Positions 1 to 8,411 of a DNA stretch of 27,919 nt are shown in pieces. Position 1 is the stretch's first letter; each line of letters starts with the position of its first letter. The notes below the pieces were generated by a model. That model saw only the letters and a list, made by a program, of their open reading frames with translations, did no database searches and had not been told where the DNA came from. This DNA is from SZUA-76 sp945787585. GTDB lineage: Bacteria; Pseudomonadota; Gammaproteobacteria; SZUA-140. The DNA lies in assembly GCA_947258425.1 (NCBI GenBank), contig CAMYIG010000013.1, positions 1-27,919 on the forward strand. The letters are read 5' to 3'. The position numbers were made by a program, and so were the translations under genes.

Positions 1-872
1 GTAGAGGTATTCGCCGTCGCCGTGACACCTGTTGTATTGGAGACAGAGTTGATCTGGGTCGCAATCGATGCCCCTTGTGCCGCCACATCATAATTGAGCG
101 AAGTACCACCAATGGCAGTACCGTTAATCACTAGGTCACCCGTGGTCAACTGTACACCAGCTGTAGGCGCACCCGCGGGTTCAAATGTAGTGCTGGCGGT
201 CGCCGATACAGCGGTTTCATTCGATACCGAATTAATCGCAGTAGCGATATCTCGTGCCGAGCCACTGGCCGATGTACCCACATCCACATTATTAATAGTC
301 AAATCACCTGCTGTAAGCGCAGTGCCCGAAACTGCTTGCTGTGAATTATTAAAGGTAAAGGCACCTAGCGCATCGGTTGAGGCATCACCGATGGTCACTG
401 AAATGGTCTGGTTAGCATTGGCACCCACCTGAAATTGAGCGGCTGAAAATGAGCCGTCCAGTATGGCCTGGCCGTTAAACTGGGTTTGTGACGAGATACG
501 CGTCATCTCAGCAATCAGCTGCTGTGACTCGTTGTTCAGTGCCTGACGATCTGAAGAAGAGTTAGTCGCATTGGCCGACTGAATCGCCAGCTCACGCACA
601 CGTTGTAGAATGTTGCCATACTCACCCAAGGCGCCCTCAGCGGTCTGCGCCAGTGAGATAGCATCATTGGCGTTACGTGTCGCCTGATTCAGACCACGAA
701 TCTGTGTGGTAAAACGTTCGGAAATCGCGAGTCCAGCAGCATCATCCTTGGCGCTGTTAATACGCAAACCGGATGAAAGACGCTGTAGTGAAACACTTAA
801 TTGAGATTGAGTACTATTGAGGTTACGTTGTGAATTTAACGAGGCAACGTTTGTATTAATAACTTGAGGCAT
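1..872 (-). CDS. fliC: Flagellin, N-terminal part (3' end outside window)
   Basis: Structural subunit of the flagellar filament, exported by the flagellar type III apparatus. The 290 visible codons start MPQVINTNVASLNSQRNLN and contain the hallmark D0/D1 helices, including LSSGLRINSAKDDAAGLAIS at about residues 32-51 and QRVRELAIQSAN at about 90-101. After the D1 domain (to about residue 140) come two Flagellin_IN-type repeats, at about 188-229 and 245-290. Each has a GDL-x-IN start and ends in INSVSN-x-T-x-V-x-ATA, so the variable central region is built of tandem modules. The start ATG is preceded by AAGGAG at good spacing. The C-terminal half, needed for filament assembly, runs off the left edge, so total length is unknown. 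The gene is divergent from two GT41 glycosyltransferases, which suggests the filament may be glycosylated (inference). Confidence 0.95.
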   Translation of the reverse strand, partial: MPQVINTNVASLNSQRNLNSTQSQLSVSLQRLSSGLRINSAKDDAAGLAISERFTTQIRGLNQATRNANDAISLAQTAEGALGEYGNILQRVRELAIQSANATNSSSDRQALNNESQQLIAEMTRISSQTQFNGQAILDGSFSAAQFQVGANANQTISVTIGDASTDALGAFTFNNSQQAVSGTALTAGDLTINNVDVGTSASGSARDIATAINSVSNETAVSATASTTFEPAGAPTAGVQLTTGDLVINGTAIGGTSLNYDVAAQGASIATQINSVSNTTGVTATANTS

Positions 873-1268
873 TTTGTATCTCCTTAATCGCCTCAGCGTA
901 CTTTATGAAAGCACTACCCCCTGCTATGCAGGAATATGCCGTTCGTCGGCCGGGTACTGAGACTTAAGGTTTATCTTTAGCGGATATACTTATCAAAAAA
1001 GTATTTACCGCTCCCAGTCATGTTATCGGAAAATCGTAGATAATCTTTAGCCTAATCGAACACTGCATTCATATCACAGTATCGTTACAATTAAATATTA
1101 TTAATATAAATATCAGTTAGTTATAACTTTCCAATCTATCCAGAAGAATAAAAAAAACGCCCTAACGGCTCAAACCACTTTAAATTTATTAAGCACTGGA
1201 CAACACTGCCCGATATAGCCAATATAAATGTAAGCTATTAATTTTAATAAACTTCAGGGACTGGTCGC
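873..1268. promoter_or_regulatory. Divergent intergenic region between flagellin and the GT41 genes
   Basis: This AT-rich 396-bp gap must hold the promoters of the flagellin gene (minus strand) and of the first glycosyltransferase (plus strand). A short perfect hairpin lies at 920-932 (CCTGC-TAT-GCAGG), in what would be the flagellin 5' leader. I looked for a sigma-28 promoter (TAAAGTTT-N11-GCCGATAA). On the minus strand there is only an imperfect pair, TTAAGTCT and GCCGACGA with a 9-base spacer, around 944-968. No sigma-54 site was recognised. No small ORF looks convincing here. Confidence 0.4.
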
Positions 1269-3806
1269 GTGACTGAAAAAATGAATCGCAAGCAAAAAAA
1301 GACCATGCGTAATCCCAAAAGAGATAAAACCATTGCCCCTGCTGGTAACACGCCCCTTAATCACCAACAAAGCAACCTTCTCACCCAGGCGCTTGCGCTC
1401 CACCAACAAAACAACCTGATTCAGGCAGAAGCAACCTATCAAACCATTTTGTCCCACGATAAAAATCATCCTGAAGCACTCCATTATATGGGCGTCCTCT
1501 ACTCACAACAGGGACGACTCGCAGAGGCCATTGAACTATACAAAAAATCACTGGCTGTTGCGCCCAACGTGTCCGCGGCACATAACAACCTCGGTATTGC
1601 ACTTAATAGCATGGAACGACACGAAGAAGCACTGGCCGCATTTCAGCAGGCTGTCACCACCGATCCAGAAAACGTGAATGCCTACAACAACCTCGGGGGT
1701 ATGCTAGGGTATTTCGATCGACAGGAAGAAGCAATAAACTGTTTTTCAAAGGCACTGAAAATTAAACCCGACTATGATGAAGCACATTATAATCTTGCCG
1801 TCTTACTAAGCGATCAAAAAAGGTTTGATGAAGCGCGCAAACATTACCTGGAAACTATCAAGCTCAATCCCCATCATTTTGGTGCTTTAAATAATCTCGG
1901 CATTATCCATATGATGAAAAAAGAGCTTCAAGAGGCTCGACGTTGTTTTCAATCTGCATTACAGATCAACCCGGAGCACTCAAATGCCTTGAGTCAATTA
2001 GCCATCTGTCTTCGCCAGCTATGTGACTGGCGTGATTTTGATATCACTAAGAAAGCGTTAACACAGTGGCAGGATTCAGGAAAGGTTGTTCCGAATGCCT
2101 TTTCTTTTTTAATGTGGTCTGATGATCCAGCAGCACAACAGCAGTGCGCAAGGGCTTACACAAAATCGCTTATTCCAAAAGAGTTAAAACCCATCAACGC
2201 CATGCCAACAGCCGATGGTGAACGCATCAAAATAGCCTACCTTTCTGCTGACTTTCGTGATCATCCCGTCGCACATCTCACCGCAGAACTCTATGAGTTA
2301 CATGATCGTACTAAGTTTGAGATTACTGCCATCGCTTATGGTTCCGATGACTCAAGCCCCATGCGACAACGTCTCATCAATGCGTTTGATCATTTTTATG
2401 TTGTTGGTAATATGAGTGATGATGAAGTTGCCAGACTCATTGCATCTAAAGGCATCCATATTGTAATAGACCTGATGGGACACACCCAGGGAGCAAGACC
2501 CGCCGTACTAGCCAAACGCCCGGCTCCGATACAAGTTAATTACTTAGGCTATACCGGATCAATGGGAGCAGATTTTATAGATTACATTTTAGTGGACACC
2601 TTCAGTGTTCCACCTGAACAACAACCTTTTTTCACTGAACATCTAGTACATCTGCCAAATTGCTATATGCCCTCAGATAGTAAACGGATTATATCCTCGC
2701 AAACACCAACACGCACTCAATGTGGATTACCAGAAAAATCCTTCGTTTTCTGTTGTTTTAATAACGCATACAAGATTACACCAAAAATATTTAATAGCTG
2801 GATGAACTGCCTTAAAGCAGTCAAAAGTAGCGTACTATGGCTTAAAGTCGATAATAAGTTTGCACAAGAAAACCTCCAAAAAGAAGCGGAAGCCCTTGGT
2901 GTAAATAAAAACCGCCTGTGTTTCGCCTCTTATTTAGAGGGCATAGAAGATCATTTAGCTCGCTACCATCAGGCAGACTTATTTCTGGATACGTACCCAT
3001 ATGGTGCCCATACAACCGCCAATGACGCCTTATATGCAGGATTACCCATACTTACATATACAGGGAAAAGCTTTATATCAAGAGTAGGGGGCAGCCTTCT
3101 ACATTCATCTGGACTACCCGAACTAATTACACGCTCACTAGCGAAATATGAAGACCTCGCGATCCAGCTAGCAAAGGAACCTCTAACACTAGCCGCATTA
3201 CGAGAAAAATTGATCGCCAATCGAAACAGTGCGATATTATTTGATAGTCGAGCATTTTGTCATAATTTCGAGGCCGCCCTCACCACGATGTGGTATCGCT
3301 GGCGTGAATCGCTAGATCATAATACATATACGCCCTCCAATTCCTATATAGTGAAAGGCATTCTTGAAAAGGCTATTGCACTACATCAGCAGGGAGAACT
3401 TGACGCGGCGGAACAAGCTTATCGTGAAATTCTAGCAATCAATCCGAATGAAGCGGATGCCTTACATCTATTCGGCGTCATTAATGCGCAACGTGGCGAC
3501 CTCGATACCGCGATAAATTACTATCACCGTTCAATCAAAGTAAACCCCAAACTACTAGGCGCATACAATAACCTTGGCATTGCATTGTATAGCATGAATA
3601 AACATCAGGAAGCGATTCGCTATTTACAACAGGCCATCGCGATCTCACCCAATGTCGAAGCCTTTTATAATCTCGGTAACAGTCTCTATAGCCTTCAGCA
3701 ATACGAAAAAGCGCTATCGAGCTACCAACAAGCACTTTCGATGGATCCTAATCATGTCAATGCACAACGCAACATGAAAGCTAGCCTTAAAAAACTGCAT
3801 CGTTAA
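1269..3806 (+). CDS. TPR-GT41-TPR glycosyltransferase (SPINDLY/O-GlcNAc transferase-like), copy 1
   Basis: 845 aa, probably a cytoplasmic nucleotide-sugar:protein O-glycosyltransferase. A lysine-rich start (residues 1-20) is followed by TPR repeats (about 35-255), a GT41 catalytic region (about 318-680) and a second TPR block (about 695-845). GT41 landmarks: ADFRDHP with the catalytic-base-type His332; FNNAYKITP with Lys502, equivalent to the UDP-binding lysine of human OGT; and GAHTTAND with His581 at the pyrophosphate-binding loop. The usual OGT layout has TPRs only before the catalytic part, so the second block is unusual. The start is GTG at 1269 with a purine-rich stretch (CAGGGA) upstream; ATG at 1281 is an alternative. 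A second paralogue follows after 24 bp and the two are probably co-transcribed. Being divergent from flagellin suggests flagellin as substrate, but this is inference and sugar and acceptor are unknown. Confidence 0.88.
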   Translation: MTEKMNRKQKKTMRNPKRDKTIAPAGNTPLNHQQSNLLTQALALHQQNNLIQAEATYQTILSHDKNHPEALHYMGVLYSQQGRLAEAIELYKKSLAVAPNVSAAHNNLGIALNSMERHEEALAAFQQAVTTDPENVNAYNNLGGMLGYFDRQEEAINCFSKALKIKPDYDEAHYNLAVLLSDQKRFDEARKHYLETIKLNPHHFGALNNLGIIHMMKKELQEARRCFQSALQINPEHSNALSQLAICLRQLCDWRDFDITKKALTQWQDSGKVVPNAFSFLMWSDDPAAQQQCARAYTKSLIPKELKPINAMPTADGERIKIAYLSADFRDHPVAHLTAELYELHDRTKFEITAIAYGSDDSSPMRQRLINAFDHFYVVGNMSDDEVARLIASKGIHIVIDLMGHTQGARPAVLAKRPAPIQVNYLGYTGSMGADFIDYILVDTFSVPPEQQPFFTEHLVHLPNCYMPSDSKRIISSQTPTRTQCGLPEKSFVFCCFNNAYKITPKIFNSWMNCLKAVKSSVLWLKVDNKFAQENLQKEAEALGVNKNRLCFASYLEGIEDHLARYHQADLFLDTYPYGAHTTANDALYAGLPILTYTGKSFISRVGGSLLHSSGLPELITRSLAKYEDLAIQLAKEPLTLAALREKLIANRNSAILFDSRAFCHNFEAALTTMWYRWRESLDHNTYTPSNSYIVKGILEKAIALHQQGELDAAEQAYREILAINPNEADALHLFGVINAQRGDLDTAINYYHRSIKVNPKLLGAYNNLGIALYSMNKHQEAIRYLQQAIAISPNVEAFYNLGNSLYSLQQYEKALSSYQQALSMDPNHVNAQRNMKASLKKLHR
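3381..3806 (+). repeat. 426-bp direct repeat, copy A (3' end of first GT41 gene)
   Basis: This stretch encodes the C-terminal TPR block of the first glycosyltransferase, from LHQQGELDAAEQ to the stop. It aligns without any gap to 5868-6293. My hand count gives about 51 mismatches in 426 (about 88% identity), with only about 13 mismatches in the 240 bases 3541-3780. The catalytic parts of the two genes are clearly more diverged, which points to recent duplication or gene conversion of this block alone. The repeat period is 2487 bp, one complete gene. Confidence 0.9.
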
Positions 3807-3830
3807 TTAACCACTTCAGGAGCAGGATGA

Positions 3831-6293
3831 ATGGCTAGCAGGAGAAATCGGAGAAAAAAAATATCAAAAAATATGGCCACGCATAAAACAGATAGCAATA
3901 AACCGATAGAAGCATCAAAGTTTTCTCTGCAGATTTCACATGCCATCACACTACACCGTCAGGGCATGCTAAACGAGGCTGAAAAAATATACCATGACAT
4001 ATTATCAATGGAGCCTAACCAGATTGATGCACTCCACCTAACAGGCCTCTTAAATTCACAGCGCGGAGACTACCTTAGGGCGATTGATTTTTACAATAAA
4101 ACGCTCTCATATGACCCGAAATTTTCAGGCGCATATCACAATCGAGCAATCGCTCTTAATAGCTTAGGGAAACATACACAGTCTATCGATAGCTTTACCA
4201 AGGCACTCACGCTTGACCCTAGAAATGCTGATACACACTATAATCTTGGCAGTGTACTTAGCACTCAAAATAAACATGAAGATGCCATTAAACATTTCAA
4301 ACTAGCCATCAAGTATAAACCAAATTTCATTGATGCCTATAATCGACTTGATATTGAATTCAATAGACTTAACCGACCTGAAGAAGCCTCAATCTATCTC
4401 AAAAAAGCAATTAAAATTGATCCCGAAAATTCTCGTACGCTGACTACCTTAGCGCTGACTACACGAATAATGTGCGAATGGAGCCACTTCGATGACTTCA
4501 GTACTGAAATAAGTATGCTAGCAAATACAACTGACTCAATTGAACCTTTCTATTTGTTTCCCTGGTGCGATGATCCCAGAGTCCAGTTTCAATGTGCAAA
4601 AAATCATACTCAATCAGCCATTCTTCCCGGCATCTCACCCATCAATGCAGTGCCTGACTCGATCGATAAACGCATCCGTATCGGCTATATCTCCAGAGAT
4701 TTTAGAAATCACGTTGTTGCACAGATGACTATAGAACTCTTCGAGCTGCATAATCGAGAAAAATTTGAGGTATTTGGGTTTGCGTTAGGTGAACATGATA
4801 ATAGCGAGATGAGGAAACACCTCGTCAATGCCTTTGATCATTTTATTGAAGTGGGGCATCTCTCAGATGAAGAAGTCGCAATACTTATTGCAGAAAATAA
4901 CATCCATATCCTGGTTGACCTGAATGGTTATTCAATGGGTGCACATCCGCGCATACTGGCGATGCGGCCTGCACCAGTTCAAGTTAATTATCTCGGCTAT
5001 ATCGGAACTATGGGGGCAGACTTTATCGATTACATCATTGTCGATGATTTTAGCGTGCCTGAAAACTTACAACCCTATTTCACCGAGACACTGGTGCACC
5101 TCCCCTGTTATATGGCAAACGACAAACGGCGTGCTGTTAGTCATGAAACTCCATCACGTACTGATGCCGGTTTACCTGATAAAGGGTTTGTATTTTGTTG
5201 CTTCAATACCAGCTACAAAATCACACCAAAAATTTTTGATATCTGGATGAATTGCCTCGTTCAAGTTCCGGAAAGCGTGCTCTGGCTCATGCGTGAAAAT
5301 GCTGCGGTGGAGAAAAACCTTCGTAATGAAGCGCAGGCAAGGGGCATTGATCCTCAGCGACTGGTCTTTGCGCCACGTACCAGTGCTGCCAATCATCTGG
5401 CTCGACAACGACTCGCAGATCTATTCCTGGATACATTACCTGTCAATGCTGGTGCTACCGCCTGTGATGCGCTATGGGTTGGCTTGCCTCTCCTGACTTG
5501 CCCCGGAAACACCTTCATCTCCCGCATGGCGGGTGGCTTACTACATGCCGCAGGGTTACCTGAACTGGTCGTTAACTCGCTCGAGGCTTATGAAGCGCTC
5601 GCCATTCAGCTTGCCATGGAACCAGGTAGACTACAGTCTCTTAAAAATAGACTGGTAGCCAATCGCGATACCTGCTTACTCTTTAATAGTGATAAATTTC
5701 GTGACAACATTGAGACTGCATTTATAAATATGTGGAATCATTGGTGCGACGAGCACAATAGGCCTTCTCATCAATCAAATCTATTAAATAAAGAAAATGG
5801 TGATCGCGCTACATTAACGCCCAAGGCTGGCGCACCCATTAATGAATTACTAGCCAATGCAGTAACACTACACCAGCAGGGCAAGCTTGATGCTGCAGAA
5901 CAAGCTTATCGTGAAATACTGGTAATCAACCCGAAGGAAGCAGACGCCCTGCATCTATTCGGTATCATTAATGCACAGCGCGGTGATCTTGATACTGCGA
6001 TAAACTACTACCACCGTTCAATCGAAGTAAACCCCAAACTATTAGGCGCGTATAATAACCTTGGCATTGCACTGTATAGCATGAATAAACATCAGGAAGC
6101 GATTCGTTATTTACAACAGGCCATCGCGATCTCACCCAATGTCGATGCCTATTATAATCTCGGTAACTGTCTCTATGGGCTTCAGCAATACGAAAAAGCG
6201 CTATCGAGCTACCAACAAGCACTTTTGATGGATCCTAATCATGCCAATGCGCAACGCAACATGAAAGCTACTCTAAAACGATTAGGGCGTTAA
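3831..6293 (+). CDS. TPR-GT41-TPR glycosyltransferase (SPINDLY/O-GlcNAc transferase-like), copy 2
   Basis: 820 aa, same architecture as the upstream gene: basic N-terminus (MASRRNRRKK), TPRs at about 32-215, GT41 core at about 280-640, a linker, and a second TPR block at about 672-820. The start ATG has AGGAG just upstream, and the gene begins 24 bp after the preceding stop. DFRNHV keeps the catalytic-type His294, though the following Pro is Val. Lys463 in FNTSYKITP is also kept. The loop that reads GAHTTAND in copy 1 reads NAGATACD here, so the OGT-type His-Thr pair at the pyrophosphate site is Gly-Ala. That form also occurs in bacterial relatives, so activity is not excluded, but donor or acceptor may differ. 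The 3' end overlaps the ligA stop by 4 nt (tail to tail). A role in flagellar or other protein glycosylation is inferred from neighbours only. Confidence 0.88.
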   Translation: MASRRNRRKKISKNMATHKTDSNKPIEASKFSLQISHAITLHRQGMLNEAEKIYHDILSMEPNQIDALHLTGLLNSQRGDYLRAIDFYNKTLSYDPKFSGAYHNRAIALNSLGKHTQSIDSFTKALTLDPRNADTHYNLGSVLSTQNKHEDAIKHFKLAIKYKPNFIDAYNRLDIEFNRLNRPEEASIYLKKAIKIDPENSRTLTTLALTTRIMCEWSHFDDFSTEISMLANTTDSIEPFYLFPWCDDPRVQFQCAKNHTQSAILPGISPINAVPDSIDKRIRIGYISRDFRNHVVAQMTIELFELHNREKFEVFGFALGEHDNSEMRKHLVNAFDHFIEVGHLSDEEVAILIAENNIHILVDLNGYSMGAHPRILAMRPAPVQVNYLGYIGTMGADFIDYIIVDDFSVPENLQPYFTETLVHLPCYMANDKRRAVSHETPSRTDAGLPDKGFVFCCFNTSYKITPKIFDIWMNCLVQVPESVLWLMRENAAVEKNLRNEAQARGIDPQRLVFAPRTSAANHLARQRLADLFLDTLPVNAGATACDALWVGLPLLTCPGNTFISRMAGGLLHAAGLPELVVNSLEAYEALAIQLAMEPGRLQSLKNRLVANRDTCLLFNSDKFRDNIETAFINMWNHWCDEHNRPSHQSNLLNKENGDRATLTPKAGAPINELLANAVTLHQQGKLDAAEQAYREILVINPKEADALHLFGIINAQRGDLDTAINYYHRSIEVNPKLLGAYNNLGIALYSMNKHQEAIRYLQQAIAISPNVDAYYNLGNCLYGLQQYEKALSSYQQALLMDPNHANAQRNMKATLKRLGR
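5868..6293 (+). repeat. 426-bp direct repeat, copy B (3' end of second GT41 gene)
   Basis: Partner of the repeat at 3381-3806, same length with no indel, same reading frame and same position in the gene. The last about 25 bases before the stop diverge most. Recombination between the two copies would delete exactly one gene length and leave a single intact in-frame TPR-GT41-TPR gene. Confidence 0.9.
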
Positions 6294-8326
6294 TGATCGC
6301 CTGATACTTCTCTCAATAGCGCTACTAATCCTGCCTCGTCCAAAAATTTCACTCCTAGTTTTTCAGCCTTGTCTCGCTTGGAACCGGGATCAGCACCGAC
6401 TACCACATAACTGGTTTTTTTCGAGACACTGCCCGTCACTTTGGCGCCCAATGCCTGTAGCTTTCCCTTTGCGTCATCGCGCGTCATCATCTCCATCGTG
6501 CCGGTGAGCACAAAGGTCTTACCTGCTAGCGGTTGTGGTTGGTCGACCATCGCCGTAACATCTGGCCACTGTACACCAAGCGCCTGTAATGCGGTGATCA
6601 CTTCACGATTATGAGGTTCGTGAAAAAAGGCACGAAGATTAGCCGCGACCACTGGCCCAACATCCGGCACCTGCAGTAATGCCTCTTCATCGGCTTCGAT
6701 CACTGCAGAAAGTTTACCAAAATGACTTGCTAGTGCCTGTGCCGTCGCCTCACCGACCTCGCGAATCCCCAGTGAAAATAGAAAACGTGCAAGGGTCGTT
6801 TGTTTACTTTTTTCAATCGCAGCAATCAAATTATCGGCTGACTTATCACCCATGCGCTCCATCCCTGCAAGCTTTTCGCGTGGTAATACCGCGCGATTAT
6901 AAAGGTCGGCCACACTCGTCACCCACCCTGCTTCAACCAGTTGTTCCACCAGCTTGTCACCCAGCCCTTCTATATCCATTGCACGCCGCGATGCAAAGTG
7001 CTTGATCGCCTCTTTGCGCTGCGCAGAACAGTAGAGCCCACCACTGCAACGACTGACCGCCTCGCCTTCAATACGCCTTACCTCTGAGCCACACACTGGG
7101 CAATGATCAGGCATCACAAAGGGGCGAGCATCATCCGGGCGTTGTGCCAGTACAACACTCACCACTTCTGGAATCACATCGCCCGCTCGACGGACAATGA
7201 CGGTGTCACCACTGCGCACATCCTTGCGACGAATCTCATCCTCGTTATGCAGTGTTGCATTGGTGACGGTGACGCCGCCAACGAAAACCGGCTCCAGCCG
7301 CGCTACCGGTGTCAGTGCACCGGTACGCCCCACTTGAATATCGATATCGATAAGTCGCGTCATCTCTTCCTGTGCCGGGAATTTATGCGCGATGGCCCAA
7401 CGTGGTGCGCGTGAAACAAACCCCAGTGATTGCTGCTGTTTCACTGCATCGACCTTAAAAACAACCCCATCAATCTCATACGGCAGTGCATTTCGTCGCT
7501 CACCCATCAGTCGATAGTATTCGAGACAGCCTGCCACACCTGAAACTTTTTGTGTCTCCGGCGAAATGCGTAATCCCCAGTCACGTAGGCGCTGTAATGT
7601 CTCACTGTGATAGGCCGGCAGCTCACCACCTTCTACCAAACCAATACCGTAACAATATATCGCCAGTGGGCGCGTCGCGGTAATCTTTGCATCGAGTTGG
7701 CGCAAGCTACCAGCCGCCGCATTGCGTGGGTTAACAAATGGTTTTTCACCCTGTTCACGTTGGCGTTGATTCAATGCCTCAAAACCGGCCTTGTCCATAT
7801 ACACTTCACCACGCACTTCCAGCACACGTGGGTAATCATTGCCTATCAGGCGTAACGGCACCGATGCGATGGTCCGCACATTCTGTGTAATATCTTCGCC
7901 CACACGGCCATCACCACGCGTCGCGGCACGCACCAACACCCCATCCTCATAACGCAGGCTCACTGCCAACCCATCGAGCTTGGGTTCAGCGCAGTAGGTC
8001 ACTTCATCCACTTCTAACCGTTCACATACGCGTTGATCAAAGGCGCGCATCTCATCTTCGCTAAAGGCGTTACCTAACGATAACATCGCCACCGCATGGG
8101 GTACTTCATCAAAGCCGGCTAATGGACGCGCGCCGACACGTTGCGTCGGTGAATCCAATGTAATCAATTCGGGAGAGTGTTGTTCAAGCTGCTGTAATGA
8201 CTGCATCAAGCGGTCATACTCGGCATCTGGAATTTGCGGATCATCCAGTACGTAATATTGGTAATTATGATGGTTAATCTCAGCACGCAGACGCATGATC
8301 GATTGTTCAATATTATCGGTTGGCAT
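6290..8326 (-). CDS. ligA: NAD-dependent DNA ligase LigA
   Basis: 678 aa, full length for the family. It seals nicks in replication and repair using NAD+. Domains in order: Ia NAD-binding domain with the YD-x-L motif (about 37-40); adenylation domain with the active-site lysine K116 in AEPKLDG; OB fold (about 315-400); Cys4 zinc finger (C409, C412, C427, C433); helix-hairpin-helix region (about 445-580, including GIREVGEATA); and a C-terminal BRCT domain from about residue 596 (LAGKTFVLTGTM). The start ATG at 8326 has only a weak upstream GGACC. The stop shares bases 6290-6293 with the stop of the convergent GT41 gene, and no intrinsic terminator is visible between the two, so their transcripts probably overlap. 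The frequent gammaproteobacterial neighbour zipA is not here; a PilZ gene lies upstream instead. Confidence 0.98.
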   Translation of the reverse strand: MPTDNIEQSIMRLRAEINHHNYQYYVLDDPQIPDAEYDRLMQSLQQLEQHSPELITLDSPTQRVGARPLAGFDEVPHAVAMLSLGNAFSEDEMRAFDQRVCERLEVDEVTYCAEPKLDGLAVSLRYEDGVLVRAATRGDGRVGEDITQNVRTIASVPLRLIGNDYPRVLEVRGEVYMDKAGFEALNQRQREQGEKPFVNPRNAAAGSLRQLDAKITATRPLAIYCYGIGLVEGGELPAYHSETLQRLRDWGLRISPETQKVSGVAGCLEYYRLMGERRNALPYEIDGVVFKVDAVKQQQSLGFVSRAPRWAIAHKFPAQEEMTRLIDIDIQVGRTGALTPVARLEPVFVGGVTVTNATLHNEDEIRRKDVRSGDTVIVRRAGDVIPEVVSVVLAQRPDDARPFVMPDHCPVCGSEVRRIEGEAVSRCSGGLYCSAQRKEAIKHFASRRAMDIEGLGDKLVEQLVEAGWVTSVADLYNRAVLPREKLAGMERMGDKSADNLIAAIEKSKQTTLARFLFSLGIREVGEATAQALASHFGKLSAVIEADEEALLQVPDVGPVVAANLRAFFHEPHNREVITALQALGVQWPDVTAMVDQPQPLAGKTFVLTGTMEMMTRDDAKGKLQALGAKVTGSVSKKTSYVVVGADPGSKRDKAEKLGVKFLDEAGLVALLREVSGDH

Positions 8327-8411
8327 TAATCAAGGTCCATTACATGAAGTGCAGAATTAAAGGAACAGGCCTCCAACACTGATCAAAATCAATTGATATT
8401 ATCGAATACTG

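Noticed and set aside
94..432. Open frame on the plus strand across the flagellin gene
   Set aside because: It lies entirely inside the well-supported minus-strand flagellin, has no ribosome site and has low-complexity composition typical of an antisense shadow.
1147..1180. A-run followed by GCCCTAACGGC, resembling a leftward terminator
   Set aside because: The stem is only three base pairs and nothing on the minus strand needs a terminator here, since the region is divergent.
1202..1220. CCCGATAT resembling a sigma-28 -10 before the first GT41 gene
   Set aside because: The matching -35 at the correct distance has only about half the consensus bases.
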